A stretch of DNA of 33,742 nt from Pseudomonas entomophila (GTDB lineage Bacteria > Pseudomonadota > Gammaproteobacteria > Pseudomonadales > Pseudomonadaceae). Positions 23,129 through 31,596 of the stretch are shown one piece after another. The stretch is from positions 1-33,742 of the forward strand of contig NZ_JAAMQI010000033.1 of assembly GCF_013523165.1 (NCBI RefSeq), given 5' to 3'. A model generated the notes under the pieces. It worked only from the letters and a program-made list of their open reading frames with translations. It was not told the DNA's origin and ran no database searches. A program made the position numbers and the translations under genes. Position 1 is the stretch's first letter; every line of letters begins with the position of its first letter.

Positions 23129-24922
23129 TCAGTCGTCCTTGGTGCGACCTGGCAATACGCTGCTCAGCACCTGCTTGGCGGTCTGCTTGAGCACGCCCGC
23201 CTCGTTGGGGTCGCCCTTGAGCAGGAACGAGGTGAACTTCTTGGCGTTTTCCAGGGTGATGTGCGGCGGCAGCGGCGCCACGTCCGGGTCGGTGCGGAAC
23301 TCGATCACCACCGGCACCTCGCTGGCCAGGGCCTGTTCCCAGGCGCCGGCGACGTCTTCGGGCTTGTCGACGTAGATGCCCTTGAGGCCGATGGAAATGG
23401 CAAACAGGTGGTACGGCACGTCGGGCAGGTCCTGCGAGGCGGAAAACTTCGGGTCGCCTTCCATCACTCGCTGCTCCCAGGTCACCTGGTTGAGGTCCTG
23501 GTTGTTGAACACCGCGCAGATCCAGCGGCCATTGGCCCACTGCTTCCAGTACTTGGCCACGGTGATCAGCTCGGCCAGGTTGTTCATCTGCATGGCGCCG
23601 TCGCCCACCAGCGCCACGACCTGGCGTTCGGGGTGGGCGAACTTGGCCGCGATGGCGTAGGGCACCGCTGCCCCCATCGAGGCCAGGCCACCGGACAGCG
23701 AGCACATCATGCCTTCACGGATCTTCAGGTCACGCGCGAACCAGTTGGCGCAGGAGCCCGAGTCGCTAGTGATGATGGCGTTGTCCGGCAACTGCGGCGA
23801 CAACTCGTGCACCACCCGCTGCGGGTTGATCGGGTCGGCGCTGGTCAGCGCCCGCTTGGCGATCTTGCGGTCCCAGTTCTCGCGCCAGGCTTCGATCTTG
23901 TGCCGCCAGCTGTGCGAGGTCTTCTGTTCGATCAGTGGCAGCAGGGCGTCGAGCGTGTCGGCCGCGTCGCCCACCAGGTTGACTTCCATCGGGTAGCGCA
24001 GGCTCAGCATGTCGGGCGCCAGGTCGATCTGCACGCCACGCGCCTGGCCTTCCTTGGGCAGAAACTCGGCATAGGGGAAGCCCGAGCCGATCATCAACAG
24101 GGTGTCGCACTCCTCCATCATGTTCGAACTGGCTTCGGTGCCCAGCAGGCCGATGGTGCCGGTGACCCAGCTCAGGTCATCGGGCAGCACGGCCTTGCCG
24201 AGCAAGGCCTTGGCCACGCCCGCGCCGAGGCGTTCGGTGATCGCCTTGACCTGCTCGCCGGCCTTCAGGGCACCGGCGCCGACCAGGATGGCGACCTTCT
24301 TGCCACTGTTGAGGAGGTCGGCTGCGCGCTGCAGGTCTTCGTCGTAGGGCACAACCTTCGGGCGGCTGTAGCCGACCCCGGAGTGCAAGGTGCCGTGGGC
24401 GCGGGCCGGTTCTTCGTAGGGCAGCTCCTGCAGGTCGTTGGGCAGGATCAGCGCGGTGACCTTGCGTTCGCCGACGGCAGTACGCACCGCGCGATCGACC
24501 AGATGACGCACCTGCGAAGGTTCAGCGGCCTGCTGCACATAGGCACCGGCCACGTCCTTGAACATCGACACCAGGTCCAGCTCTTGCTGGTAGTGGCCGC
24601 CGAGCGCGGTCCTGGCCTGCTGGCCCGTGATGGCCAGCACCGGCACATGGTCCATGCGCGCATCGTACAGCCCGGTCAGCAGATGCGAGGCGCCCGGGCC
24701 GGAGGTCGAGATGCAGACCCCCAGCTCACCGGTGAACTTGGCGTGAGCGCTGGCCATGAACGCGGCCATTTCCTCGTGTCGACACTGGATGAACTCGATC
24801 TTGCCGGAGCGGCGCAGCGCGCCGAACACGCCGTTGATGCCATCGCCGGGATAGCCGTAGATACGGGTGACGCCCCATTGGCTCAAGCGTTCGACCAGGA
24901 AGTCGCCTACGGTGATTGCCAT
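23129..24922 (-). CDS. ThDP-dependent pyruvate oxidase-type enzyme
   Basis: A 597-residue protein of the acetolactate synthase/pyruvate oxidase family. The N-terminal pyrimidine domain has the catalytic Glu in RHEEMAAFMA. The middle domain (about 195-330) carries the family's FAD/nucleotide fold. The C-terminal domain has the ThDP-magnesium motif GDGAMQMN...NN. Length and order fit PoxB-like or CidC-like enzymes that decarboxylate pyruvate to acetate and pass electrons to quinone. It lacks an obvious amphipathic membrane-binding tail like that of E. coli PoxB, so the electron acceptor is uncertain. Start chosen at ATG 24922. Acetolactate synthase cannot be excluded but is less likely, as no regulatory subunit adjoins. 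Confidence 0.82.
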   Translation of the reverse strand: MAITVGDFLVERLSQWGVTRIYGYPGDGINGVFGALRRSGKIEFIQCRHEEMAAFMASAHAKFTGELGVCISTSGPGASHLLTGLYDARMDHVPVLAITGQQARTALGGHYQQELDLVSMFKDVAGAYVQQAAEPSQVRHLVDRAVRTAVGERKVTALILPNDLQELPYEEPARAHGTLHSGVGYSRPKVVPYDEDLQRAADLLNSGKKVAILVGAGALKAGEQVKAITERLGAGVAKALLGKAVLPDDLSWVTGTIGLLGTEASSNMMEECDTLLMIGSGFPYAEFLPKEGQARGVQIDLAPDMLSLRYPMEVNLVGDAADTLDALLPLIEQKTSHSWRHKIEAWRENWDRKIAKRALTSADPINPQRVVHELSPQLPDNAIITSDSGSCANWFARDLKIREGMMCSLSGGLASMGAAVPYAIAAKFAHPERQVVALVGDGAMQMNNLAELITVAKYWKQWANGRWICAVFNNQDLNQVTWEQRVMEGDPKFSASQDLPDVPYHLFAISIGLKGIYVDKPEDVAGAWEQALASEVPVVIEFRTDPDVAPLPPHITLENAKKFTSFLLKGDPNEAGVLKQTAKQVLSSVLPGRTKDD

Positions 24923-25213
24923 GTGTCCTACCTCGTTCTGCAAGGGTGGCTGATGAAGGTACGACTAGAGGGGGGAGTGGGCGTTCAGATGGATTGGGGA
25001 AGGCGGCAAGCTGCCGGCCCAAGGCAAGTGCGCAAACGTCTGCACGGTTCAAGTCGGTCGGGGCTGGCATCTGTCGATACGGTAACGGCAGGTTGCGTGA
25101 AGCCTGTCCTGAAGAGGTACCGTGGCGCAGGCCAGCGTTGCACGCTGCTCCGCTTGAGCCACTGGCGCCTCATCAGACAGGACTCACGGCGTTGCAGTGA
25201 CAGGCCTGTCTGG

Positions 25214-25642
25214 CTACTCCAGATCGCGTACGACCCGGGCAAACATCGCACGCTCGCCAAGGCGTGGAGGTGCGACGGCTTGGCAGGTATCCACGGCCGA
25301 CCGGCTCACCACCGGCGGCACGCTCGTCGGCTTGAAGGTCGTGTCGTATAGCGCCTTGAGCATCGGCAGGACGCGAGGATCGGCGATCCCATAAAAGATG
25401 GAACGGGACTCCCGGCGGCTTTTCAGCAAGCCTTTTTGACGCAGTTCACCCAACTGTTGCGACAAGCCTGGCTGCCGCAACCCCAGCGCTCTTTCAAGCT
25501 CGGCCACAGAGCATTCGCCTTTCGCGACATGGCACATCAACATCAGTCGTGTTGGGTTGGCCATCACGCGAAAGAAATCAGCCATGTCTTCGCGATGCTC
25601 CATCAGCGCATCCAGCTCCGAAGGGCTCAGTGCGTTCATCAT
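25214..25642 (-). CDS. ArsR-family regulator, BigR/SqrR-like
   Basis: A 142-residue winged-helix repressor. The ArsR core is clear: MANPTRLMLM (helix 2-3), SVAELERALGLRQPGLSQQLGELRQKGLL (recognition helix-turn-helix) and the wing RRESRSIFYGI. Cys37 lies where BigR/SqrR persulfide sensors have their first redox Cys. The second position in the last helix is Asp100 instead of Cys; other cysteines are at 44 and 120. It overlaps the peroxiredoxin gene by ATGA (25639-25642), so both are on one mRNA. It probably represses itself and the divergent sulfide genes through the palindrome at 26359-26383 and is released by persulfide, which is an inference from context. Confidence 0.82.
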   Translation of the reverse strand: MMNALSPSELDALMEHREDMADFFRVMANPTRLMLMCHVAKGECSVAELERALGLRQPGLSQQLGELRQKGLLKSRRESRSIFYGIADPRVLPMLKALYDTTFKPTSVPPVVSRSAVDTCQAVAPPRLGERAMFARVVRDLE

Positions 25643-26286
25643 CTTCTCCAGCGGAAATACCAGGTTTCCTCAGGTCCAGGCTCGACCGTCAGGGCCTCCT
25701 GTGATTTGAGGGCAGCAGGCTCAAGCAGCGGTTTTCCTGGCTGCCAGCCTTCGGGCGTGGAGGCCTGTTCACGATCGGCAGTCTGCAGAGCCGCGACCAG
25801 TCGCAGGAGCTCTTCGACCGAGCGACCTACATTCATCGGGTACCAGCTCATCGCACGAATGATTCCGTCCGGATCGATGACGTAGCTGACGCGAGTCGTA
25901 GAGCTGTCGGAGGCATCTGCCGAGAGCATTCCATAGCCCCGTGCAATGGCCATGGAGGGGTCCTCGACGATAGGGAACTCGATGGTCACGCCAAAGCGGT
26001 CGCGGATGTCTCTCAGCCAGGCGAGATGGGAGTAGAGGCCGTCTATGGATAAGGCCAGAAGTCCGCAGTTCAGCTCATCGAAGCGACTCTGGGCGTTGGC
26101 GAACGCGATGAATTCACTCGTGCAGACCGGCGTGAAGTCGGCGGGATGAGAGAACAGAAGAAGCCACCGGCCTCGATAGTCTTGCAGTGAAATTTCACCG
26201 ACGGTCGTACGGGCCTGGAAGTCCGGAGCGCGTTCATTGATGCGCAAGGGCGGCATGGAGGAGGCGGCGCTGATGGAAGCGTGCAC
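25639..26286 (-). CDS. 1-Cys peroxiredoxin (AhpC/Prx6 type)
   Basis: A 215-residue peroxiredoxin. The active site PADFTPVCTSEF is the Prx6-class motif (T-x2-C), with Arg in TRVSYVIDP later in the fold. The C-terminal extension matches the Prx6 dimer arm. It reduces hydroperoxides and, in this setting, perhaps persulfide-derived oxidants. The only other Cys (in ELNCGLLAL) is not a normal resolving Cys, so an external thiol is needed. The start is GTG 26286 with AAGGA upstream. It is the first gene of the operon with the regulator and is divergent from the dioxygenase gene. Confidence 0.88.
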   Translation of the reverse strand: MHASISAASSMPPLRINERAPDFQARTTVGEISLQDYRGRWLLLFSHPADFTPVCTSEFIAFANAQSRFDELNCGLLALSIDGLYSHLAWLRDIRDRFGVTIEFPIVEDPSMAIARGYGMLSADASDSSTTRVSYVIDPDGIIRAMSWYPMNVGRSVEELLRLVAALQTADREQASTPEGWQPGKPLLEPAALKSQEALTVEPGPEETWYFRWRR

Positions 26287-26358
26287 GGCAAATATCCTTG
26301 GTTGAACAGCTGACCATGCTATCGCCGCCGTACCTGATCGTCGATGGCGAACGCTTGA

Positions 26359-26383
26359 AAGCTAATAGTTTATCAGTTAGCTT
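26359..26383. promoter_or_regulatory. Candidate ArsR operator in divergent promoter
   Basis: AAGCTAA (26359-26365) and TTAGCTT (26377-26383) form a perfect inverted repeat around an 11-base AT-rich centre, in a region much richer in A+T than its surroundings. It lies between the two divergent operons of the sulfide module, where one bound repressor could cover both promoters. AT-rich palindromes are usual for BigR-type regulators. Confidence 0.55.
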
Positions 26384-26424
26384 AATTTGCTATGTATTTC
26401 ATCGTATCAGTCAGAGGTTATGCA

Positions 26425-27363
26425 ATGGTCACTGATTGCCCCGATAAAGCGCTCCATACAGCTGATACCCTGGTACTTCAGGCGCTGTCAGAGCCCATCA
26501 AAGCGCCCGGCGTGATCTCGTTCTTCGATGAAGCCACCTCGACCGTCACGCACCTTGTGAAGGATCCAGGCAGCAACAGTTGCGCGATAATCGATAGTGT
26601 TCTGGATTTCGAGCAAGCCAGCGGGCGTACGGGCGAGCGATCTGCCATGGCATTGATCGACTTCATTCACCAGCACGGGTTGAAGGTGGAATGGTTGCTG
26701 GAGACGCATGTGCATGCCGATCACCTGTCCGCTGCTCCCGTGTTGCAAAAACGGGTAGGCGGTCAGATAGCGATCGGTGCTCACATTGCTGACATCAGGA
26801 AGACGTTCTCGAAGATCTTCAACGATACGCTGGAAGAAAATGACGAATACACGGCATTCGATCATCTGTTCCACGACGGGGACACCTTTCAGGTTGGCGC
26901 GTTGAAGGGGTGCGCACTCCATGTCCCCGGCCATACACCGGCCTGCATGGCGTATGTCATCGGCGATGCAGTATTTGCGGGTGACACGTTGTTCATGCCC
27001 GATTACGGGACTGCTCGCTGTGATTTTCCAGGGGGTGACAGCGCTGCATTGTACCGCTCCATCCGCCGGCTCCTGGCCCTGCCACCGCAGGCGCGGGTCT
27101 TTCTCTGCCACGATTACAAGGCTCCAGGGCGGGAAGAGTACGTCTGGGAGACCACCATCGGCGCTCAGCGTGCAGAGAACATCCATGTGCATGAAGGGGT
27201 CACCGAAGCCGAGTTCGTGGCGTTGCGCGACGCCCGTGACGCCACGCTCGCCATGCCAAGGCTGATGCTGCCATCCATACAGGTGAACATGCAGGCAGGG
27301 CATCTACCCGAGCCGGAATCGAACGGCGTGCGCTACCTGAAGCTCCCGCTCGACCAGTTTTGA
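26425..27363 (+). CDS. Persulfide dioxygenase-like metallo-hydrolase
   Basis: A 312-residue protein with the metallo-beta-lactamase fold of the ETHE1/Blh group. Metal ligands are visible: H95, H97, D99 and H100 in THVHADHL, then H in VPGHTPAC, D in FAGDTLF and H in LCHDYK. ETHE1-type dioxygenases keep only part of these for one iron and oxidise glutathione persulfide to sulfite. ATG 26425 has AGAGG upstream; the earlier start at 26392 lacks one. It is the first gene of a three-gene operon with the SQR fusion and TauE/SafE permease, the same content as bigR operons of other bacteria. The reaction is inferred from family and context. Confidence 0.88.
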   Translation: MVTDCPDKALHTADTLVLQALSEPIKAPGVISFFDEATSTVTHLVKDPGSNSCAIIDSVLDFEQASGRTGERSAMALIDFIHQHGLKVEWLLETHVHADHLSAAPVLQKRVGGQIAIGAHIADIRKTFSKIFNDTLEENDEYTAFDHLFHDGDTFQVGALKGCALHVPGHTPACMAYVIGDAVFAGDTLFMPDYGTARCDFPGGDSAALYRSIRRLLALPPQARVFLCHDYKAPGREEYVWETTIGAQRAENIHVHEGVTEAEFVALRDARDATLAMPRLMLPSIQVNMQAGHLPEPESNGVRYLKLPLDQF

Positions 27364-27423
27364 CCCTGACAAACCAACCCCTTGGGTGACTGGTTTCCAA
27401 CCGATTCAGGCAGGAGAATGGCC

Positions 27424-29106
27424 ATGCAATGTGTACGTCTGGATGAAGGACTATTTGTCGCTTCACAAGTGCAGGTAACGGACTTGCCAGCGCTGCACCA
27501 GCTCGGAATCAGAAGCGTGATCTGCAACCGGCCTGATGGCGAAGCGCCAGATCAACCTTCGGCTGATGAGATCGCGACAGCGGCGTGTGCCTTCGATATT
27601 GCGTTTTCCTATATCCCCGTCGGCAGCGAGGGTCTGGGGGATGAACGCGTGGCGACCTTCACTGAGGCATTGACCACGCTGCCAGGCCCAACCCTTGCGT
27701 ACTGCCGCACAGGCAACAGATCGGCTTCGTTGTGGGCCTTGTCACGTGCGGGGAAACGCCCGGCTGGCGACATTATCGCCTCTGCCAAACGCGCAGGGTT
27801 CGACGTGGCGAAACTGGCACCGCGTCTCGAGGCAGCTGCCCCCCTCTTGCAGCGCCGTGATACACAGCACTACGACGTCGTGATCGTTGGCGCTGGGGCA
27901 GGGGGGCTGTCCGCTTGCGCAAGCCTTCTCAAACGACGCAAGAGCCTGAACCTCTGCCTCGTGGACCCGGCCACATCGCATTATTACCAGCCCGGCTGGA
28001 CCCTGGTAGGTGCAGGTGTCTTCAAGCAGGAAGTCACCGAGCGTTCAATGGCCTCGCTCATTCCAAGCGGGGTGACCTGGGAAAAAGCCAGCGTCACGAC
28101 CTTCGAGCCTGAGTGCAACAGGGTCGAGCTCGATAACGGGCGCCTGCTCACCTACGACGCGCTCATCGTTGCACCGGGCATCGAACTGGATTGGGAGGCT
28201 ATCCCGGGTCTGGCAGAGACGTTGGGACGCAACGGCGTCACCTCCAACTATCGATTCGACCTGGCGCCTTATACGTGGGAGCTGGTACGAACGCTTCGTC
28301 GAGGTCGTGCGCTCTTCACGCAGCCGCCAATGCCGATCAAGTGCGCTGGGGCTCCTCAAAAGGCCATGTACCTTTCCGCTGACCATTGGCTTCGCGTTGG
28401 AGCCCTGGATGATATCGACATCGAATTCCATACCGCCACGCCAGCCCTGTTCGGCGTCGCGGCCTATGTGCCAGCCTTGATGGAGTACGTGGAGCGCTAT
28501 CAGGCCCGGCTGAATGTCGGATCGACCCTGACGGCCGTGAATGGAGCGGACCGCGTGGCGACCTTCAGCCGTACCGATGCCACGGGGCAAACGACCGAGC
28601 ACACACGACGCTTCGACCTGTTGCATGTGTGCCCACCCCAGAAAGCGCCCGACTTCATTCGCAATAGCCCACTGTCGAACGAGGCGGGATGGGTCGATGT
28701 GGATCAGGACACGCTGTGTCATCTGCGCTATGCCAACATTTTCGCTCTGGGTGATGCCAGCTCTACACCGAATGCCAAGACGGCAGCCGCCGCGCGCAAG
28801 CAGGCGCCTGTCGTGGCAGACAACACACTGGCGTATCTGGAGGGCAAGCCCTTGTGCGCCGTGTATGACGGTTATGGGTCATGCCCCCTCACCGTGGAAC
28901 GCGGGAAGATCGTGCTGGCCGAGTTCGGATATGGTGGAAAGATCCTGCCCACCTTCCCACGTTGGCTGCTCGATGGAAAACGACCTTCCCGGCTGGCTTG
29001 GCATTTGAAGACCGAGGCGCTTCCTCGGCTCTATTGGGATGGGATGCTCAAGGGGCGCGAATGGTTGTGTACACCCGCGCGACGCACTTCACGCGTCGTA
29101 GGGTAA
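27424..29106 (+). CDS. DUF442 sulfurtransferase-like domain fused to type II sulfide:quinone oxidoreductase
   Basis: A 560-residue fusion. Residues 1-135 are a DUF442/TIGR01244 (Blh N-terminal-type) domain with a dual-specificity-phosphatase-like loop, CRTGNR (Cys94), which acts as a persulfide-carrying rhodanese-like site. Residues 148-540 are a flavoprotein with the FAD motif GAGAGG (156-161). The redox cysteines fit type II SQR: Cys307 in PIKCAGAPQK and Cys487 in YGSCPLT, as in human SQOR. It should oxidise sulfide, reduce quinone, and pass sulfane sulfur to the attached domain. AGGAG is well placed for ATG 27424 and too close for ATG 27418. It starts 60 bp after the dioxygenase gene and ends 9 bp before the permease gene. 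Confidence 0.87.
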   Translation: MQCVRLDEGLFVASQVQVTDLPALHQLGIRSVICNRPDGEAPDQPSADEIATAACAFDIAFSYIPVGSEGLGDERVATFTEALTTLPGPTLAYCRTGNRSASLWALSRAGKRPAGDIIASAKRAGFDVAKLAPRLEAAAPLLQRRDTQHYDVVIVGAGAGGLSACASLLKRRKSLNLCLVDPATSHYYQPGWTLVGAGVFKQEVTERSMASLIPSGVTWEKASVTTFEPECNRVELDNGRLLTYDALIVAPGIELDWEAIPGLAETLGRNGVTSNYRFDLAPYTWELVRTLRRGRALFTQPPMPIKCAGAPQKAMYLSADHWLRVGALDDIDIEFHTATPALFGVAAYVPALMEYVERYQARLNVGSTLTAVNGADRVATFSRTDATGQTTEHTRRFDLLHVCPPQKAPDFIRNSPLSNEAGWVDVDQDTLCHLRYANIFALGDASSTPNAKTAAAARKQAPVVADNTLAYLEGKPLCAVYDGYGSCPLTVERGKIVLAEFGYGGKILPTFPRWLLDGKRPSRLAWHLKTEALPRLYWDGMLKGREWLCTPARRTSRVVG

Positions 29107-29115
29107 GGGTCCGCC

Positions 29116-29898
29116 ATGCCCACCCTCACCGTTGTGCAGTATGTGCTTGGCGCCTGCGCTGGCTCGCTGGTAGGGCTGACATTGGGACTGGTAGGAGGCG
29201 GTGGATCCATCCTTGCAGTGCCGTTGATGGTGTACCTGGTCGGCATCAGCGATCCTCACATCGCCATCGGTACCAGTGCCCTGGCGGTCGCGGTCAATGC
29301 GGCCGTCAACCTGGTCAATCACGCCAGGCAAGGGCATGTGAAGTGGCCCTGCGCACTGGTGTTTACTGGGGTCGGACTCGCAGGTGCCTTTGTGGGATCC
29401 ACGGTCGGCAAGGCCGTAAGCGGACAACAACTCCTGACGCTGTTCGCCTGCTTGATGCTCATCGTTGCGGTGCTGACGTTGCGGCATCGAAACACGCTTG
29501 AAGACCCTACCGTCACGCTAGGGCGCAATAACGCGTTTCGCTTATCGACCGCAGGTGCATTGACCGGTGCGGTGTCCGGCTTTTTCGGGATTGGCGGCGG
29601 GTTTCTGGTGGTCCCCGGGCTGATCGCAACCACACACATGCCGGCACTCATCGCCGTCGGAAGCTCGTTGGTCGCAGTGACCGCGTTTGGGCTCATGACG
29701 GCATTCAACTATGCCCGCTCAGGGCTGGTGGACTGGCCGTTAGCCTTGAGTTTCATCATCGGGGGCGCAATGGGCGGCATCATCGGTGCCTGGCTCGCCT
29801 CGCGCCTGTCGCAGAGGCGAGGTGCGTTGAACGTGCTGTCCGCGATGGTAATTGCGCTGACAGCCCTCTACATGCTCTACCGAAGTGCGCTTGGCTAA
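29116..29898 (+). CDS. TauE/SafE (TSUP) family permease
   Basis: A 260-residue membrane protein with about eight hydrophobic segments in two similar halves. Each half begins with the family's glycine-rich segment: GLTLGLVGGGGSILAVPLMV in the first and GAVSGFFGIGGGFLVVPGL in the second. TSUP proteins export sulfite, sulfoacetate or related anions. Here, just after the persulfide dioxygenase and SQR genes, sulfite or thiosulfate export is the likely role. It is translated from an ATG 9 bp after the SQR stop with only a weak ribosome site, so coupling to the upstream gene is likely. Confidence 0.85.
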   Translation: MPTLTVVQYVLGACAGSLVGLTLGLVGGGGSILAVPLMVYLVGISDPHIAIGTSALAVAVNAAVNLVNHARQGHVKWPCALVFTGVGLAGAFVGSTVGKAVSGQQLLTLFACLMLIVAVLTLRHRNTLEDPTVTLGRNNAFRLSTAGALTGAVSGFFGIGGGFLVVPGLIATTHMPALIAVGSSLVAVTAFGLMTAFNYARSGLVDWPLALSFIIGGAMGGIIGAWLASRLSQRRGALNVLSAMVIALTALYMLYRSALG

Positions 29899-29918
29899 GC
29901 CCGTACGGCCTTGACGCC

Positions 29919-30157
29919 AGGTCTTTCAATCTCTTTGGGAAAAGCACCAAGATAGGGTCGTTGTCGTCTCCACCGCTTAATCGGCTTGATACAGGTAAGC
30001 TCAGTCCTCTGTGGGAACGGGCTTGCCCGCGATAGCGTCCGGCCCATCACCGCCTGCATCGCGGGCAAGCCCCCTCCCACAGAGGGGGGTGAATCGTTCC
30101 GCTAGATCAGCGATGTGGTCCACATCGTGTCAGGCAAAGACGTTGAAAAGCCTGGGT
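29919..30157 (-). mobile_element. MITE-like element with REP doublet, copy B (239 bp)
   Basis: Homologous along its whole length to copy A (2457-2856), in the opposite orientation and lacking the nested 147-bp block. Read on the minus strand it opens CAGGCTTTTCAACGTCTTTG and closes AAAGAGATTGAAAGACCT, so the ends are imperfect inverted repeats. An exact 9-bp direct repeat, CTTGACGCC, flanks it at 29910-29918 and 30158-30166; this is a different 9-mer from the one around copy A. It lies 20 bp after the TauE stop, between the sulfide operon and the HAD gene. No reading frame of note. Confidence 0.68.
30019..30072. repeat. REP doublet inside element copy B
   Basis: The same 15-bp inverted pair as in copy A (30019-30033 and 30058-30072) with a nearly identical spacer. 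It is a convergent REP doublet able to fold in mRNA, following the sulfide operon. Confidence 0.9.
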
Positions 30158-30200
30158 CTTGACGCCTAACGCGATCACCTTGGCGACAGCCCGCCAGACC

Positions 30201-30875
30201 TCACGCCTTGCACCCGTCCGCCTTCATCCGCTCGATCACTGCCCACAATCGCTCGTCCTCGAAGTCCTCGATCACCAGGTCGGCCCCTGCCTCGCGCAGG
30301 TCTTCGGCCCGTTGCGTGGTGCACAGCGCCACGGTGAACACCCCGGCAGCCTTGCCGGCCTTGACCCCCGGCAGCGAGTCCTCGAACACCAGCGCCTGCC
30401 CTGGCTCGGCCCCGAGCCGGGCCAGGCCGGTCTGGTAGGGCAGGGGGTCAGGCTTGGGGCGGGCGATGTCCTCGGCGGCCAGCACATGCTCGAAGCGTGC
30501 GCGCAGGCCCATGGCGTCAAGCATGTGCTCGGCGTTCAGGCGGGGCGCGTTGGTCACCACGCACAGGCCGATCCCGTGTGCCTTGGCGTCGTCCAGCAGG
30601 CGCACCAGCCCAGGCATCGGTTCAAGGTCGGGTGACAGCTCCCGGAACAACGCCTCCTTGCGCGCCGCCAGGGCCTGTTGGCGTTCGGCGTCGAGCTCGG
30701 GGAACAGGCGGGCGAACAACGGGCCGTTGCCCTGGCCGCTGATCTGCGCCTTGAACTGCGCCTCGCTGAGTTCACGCCCGTCGTAGTCGTGAAGCAGGCG
30801 CCGGAAGGCCTGCAAGTGCAGGGTGTCGGTATCGGTCATGGTACCGTCGAGATCGAACAGCAGGGCGCTCAGCAT
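30201..30875 (-). CDS. HAD-family phosphatase (beta-phosphoglucomutase-like)
   Basis: A 224-residue HAD hydrolase. Motif I is FDLDGTMTDTD (Asp8 and Asp10), motif II is VVTNAP, motif III Lys is in RPKPDP, and motif IV is FEDS. A helical cap sits between motifs I and II, as in the GPH/beta-phosphoglucomutase group that acts on small sugar phosphates or phosphoglycolate. GGAG precedes the ATG at 30875. The 14-codon upstream extension in the same frame is not needed. It is divergent from lexA2. Confidence 0.88.
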   Translation of the reverse strand: MLSALLFDLDGTMTDTDTLHLQAFRRLLHDYDGRELSEAQFKAQISGQGNGPLFARLFPELDAERQQALAARKEALFRELSPDLEPMPGLVRLLDDAKAHGIGLCVVTNAPRLNAEHMLDAMGLRARFEHVLAAEDIARPKPDPLPYQTGLARLGAEPGQALVFEDSLPGVKAGKAAGVFTVALCTTQRAEDLREAGADLVIEDFEDERLWAVIERMKADGCKA

Positions 30876-30963
30876 CGGTTCTCCAGACAACGTCAGGGAT
30901 GGAAGGCCGACCATCATAGCGAAACCGGCCTGCGAAGGGGCTGGTCAGCAGGCTGCGAACACG

Positions 30964-30975
30964 GTACAACCGTGC
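30964..30975. promoter_or_regulatory. LexA2-type operator
   Basis: GTAC-AACC-GTGC just before the lexA2 start fits the GTAC-N4-GTGC motif known for LexA2 of P. putida, which differs from the CTGT-N8-ACAG box of LexA1. It ends 3 bp before the ATG, so bound repressor would block its own transcript. Confidence 0.7.
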
Positions 30976-30978
30976 GCC

Positions 30979-31587
30979 ATGGACACCTTGACCCCCAAAC
31001 GCCAGGCGATTCTCGCCTTCATCCGCGAGCGCATCGCCGACCACTGCCAGCCACCGAGCCTGGCCGACATCGCCGAGCGCTTCGGTTTCGCCTCACGCAG
31101 CGTGGCGCGCAAGCACATCACCGCGTTGAGCCAGGCCGGCCACATTCACGTCACGCCGAACCAGGCCCGTGGCATTCGCCTGGCCGAGCCGCTGCGCCGC
31201 CCGGAAATGCTCGAGCTGCCGGTGCTCGGGCGGGTCGCGGCCGGTGCGCCGATCGGCCCGGACGTCGACCTGCACGAACAGCTTCACGTCGACCCCAGCC
31301 TGTTCCGCCGCACCCCGGACTACCTGCTCAAGGTGCGCGGCGACTCGATGATCGGCGATGGCATCTGCGACGGCGACCTGGTCGGCATCCGTCGACAGGG
31401 CGAGGCCCACGAAGGGCAGATCGTCGTCGCGCGCCTGGATGGGGACGTGACCATCAAGCGCCTTCACCGCGGGCCGGACGGCTACCGCCTGCTGGCGCGC
31501 AACCCCGACTACGCGCCCATCGAGATCGGCCCGGAGCGCGAGTTCGTCATCGAAGGCATCTACTGCGGCCTGCTGCGACGCGACTGA
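30979..31587 (+). CDS. lexA2: LexA2 SOS repressor
   Basis: A 202-residue LexA. The winged helix is at residues 1-65 (LADIAERFGFASRSVARKHITAL). The self-cleavage bond Ala88-Gly89 lies in VAAGAP. Catalytic Ser123 is in VRGDSMIGDG, and catalytic Lys160 is in VTIKRL. All parts needed for RecA-driven autocleavage are present. No Shine-Dalgarno is visible because the operator sits directly before the ATG, so translation may be leaderless. In P. putida lexA2 normally heads the imuA-imuB-dnaE2 mutagenesis operon; here the next gene is a convergent MocR regulator and the mutasome genes are absent from the window. Confidence 0.88.
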   Translation: MDTLTPKRQAILAFIRERIADHCQPPSLADIAERFGFASRSVARKHITALSQAGHIHVTPNQARGIRLAEPLRRPEMLELPVLGRVAAGAPIGPDVDLHEQLHVDPSLFRRTPDYLLKVRGDSMIGDGICDGDLVGIRRQGEAHEGQIVVARLDGDVTIKRLHRGPDGYRLLARNPDYAPIEIGPEREFVIEGIYCGLLRRD

Positions 31588-31596
31588 CAAGCAGCC

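Noticed and set aside
25199..25210. 12-bp palindrome GACAGGCCTGTC next to the ArsR stop
   Set aside because: It has no loop or T tract for a terminator and is too short to call an operator.
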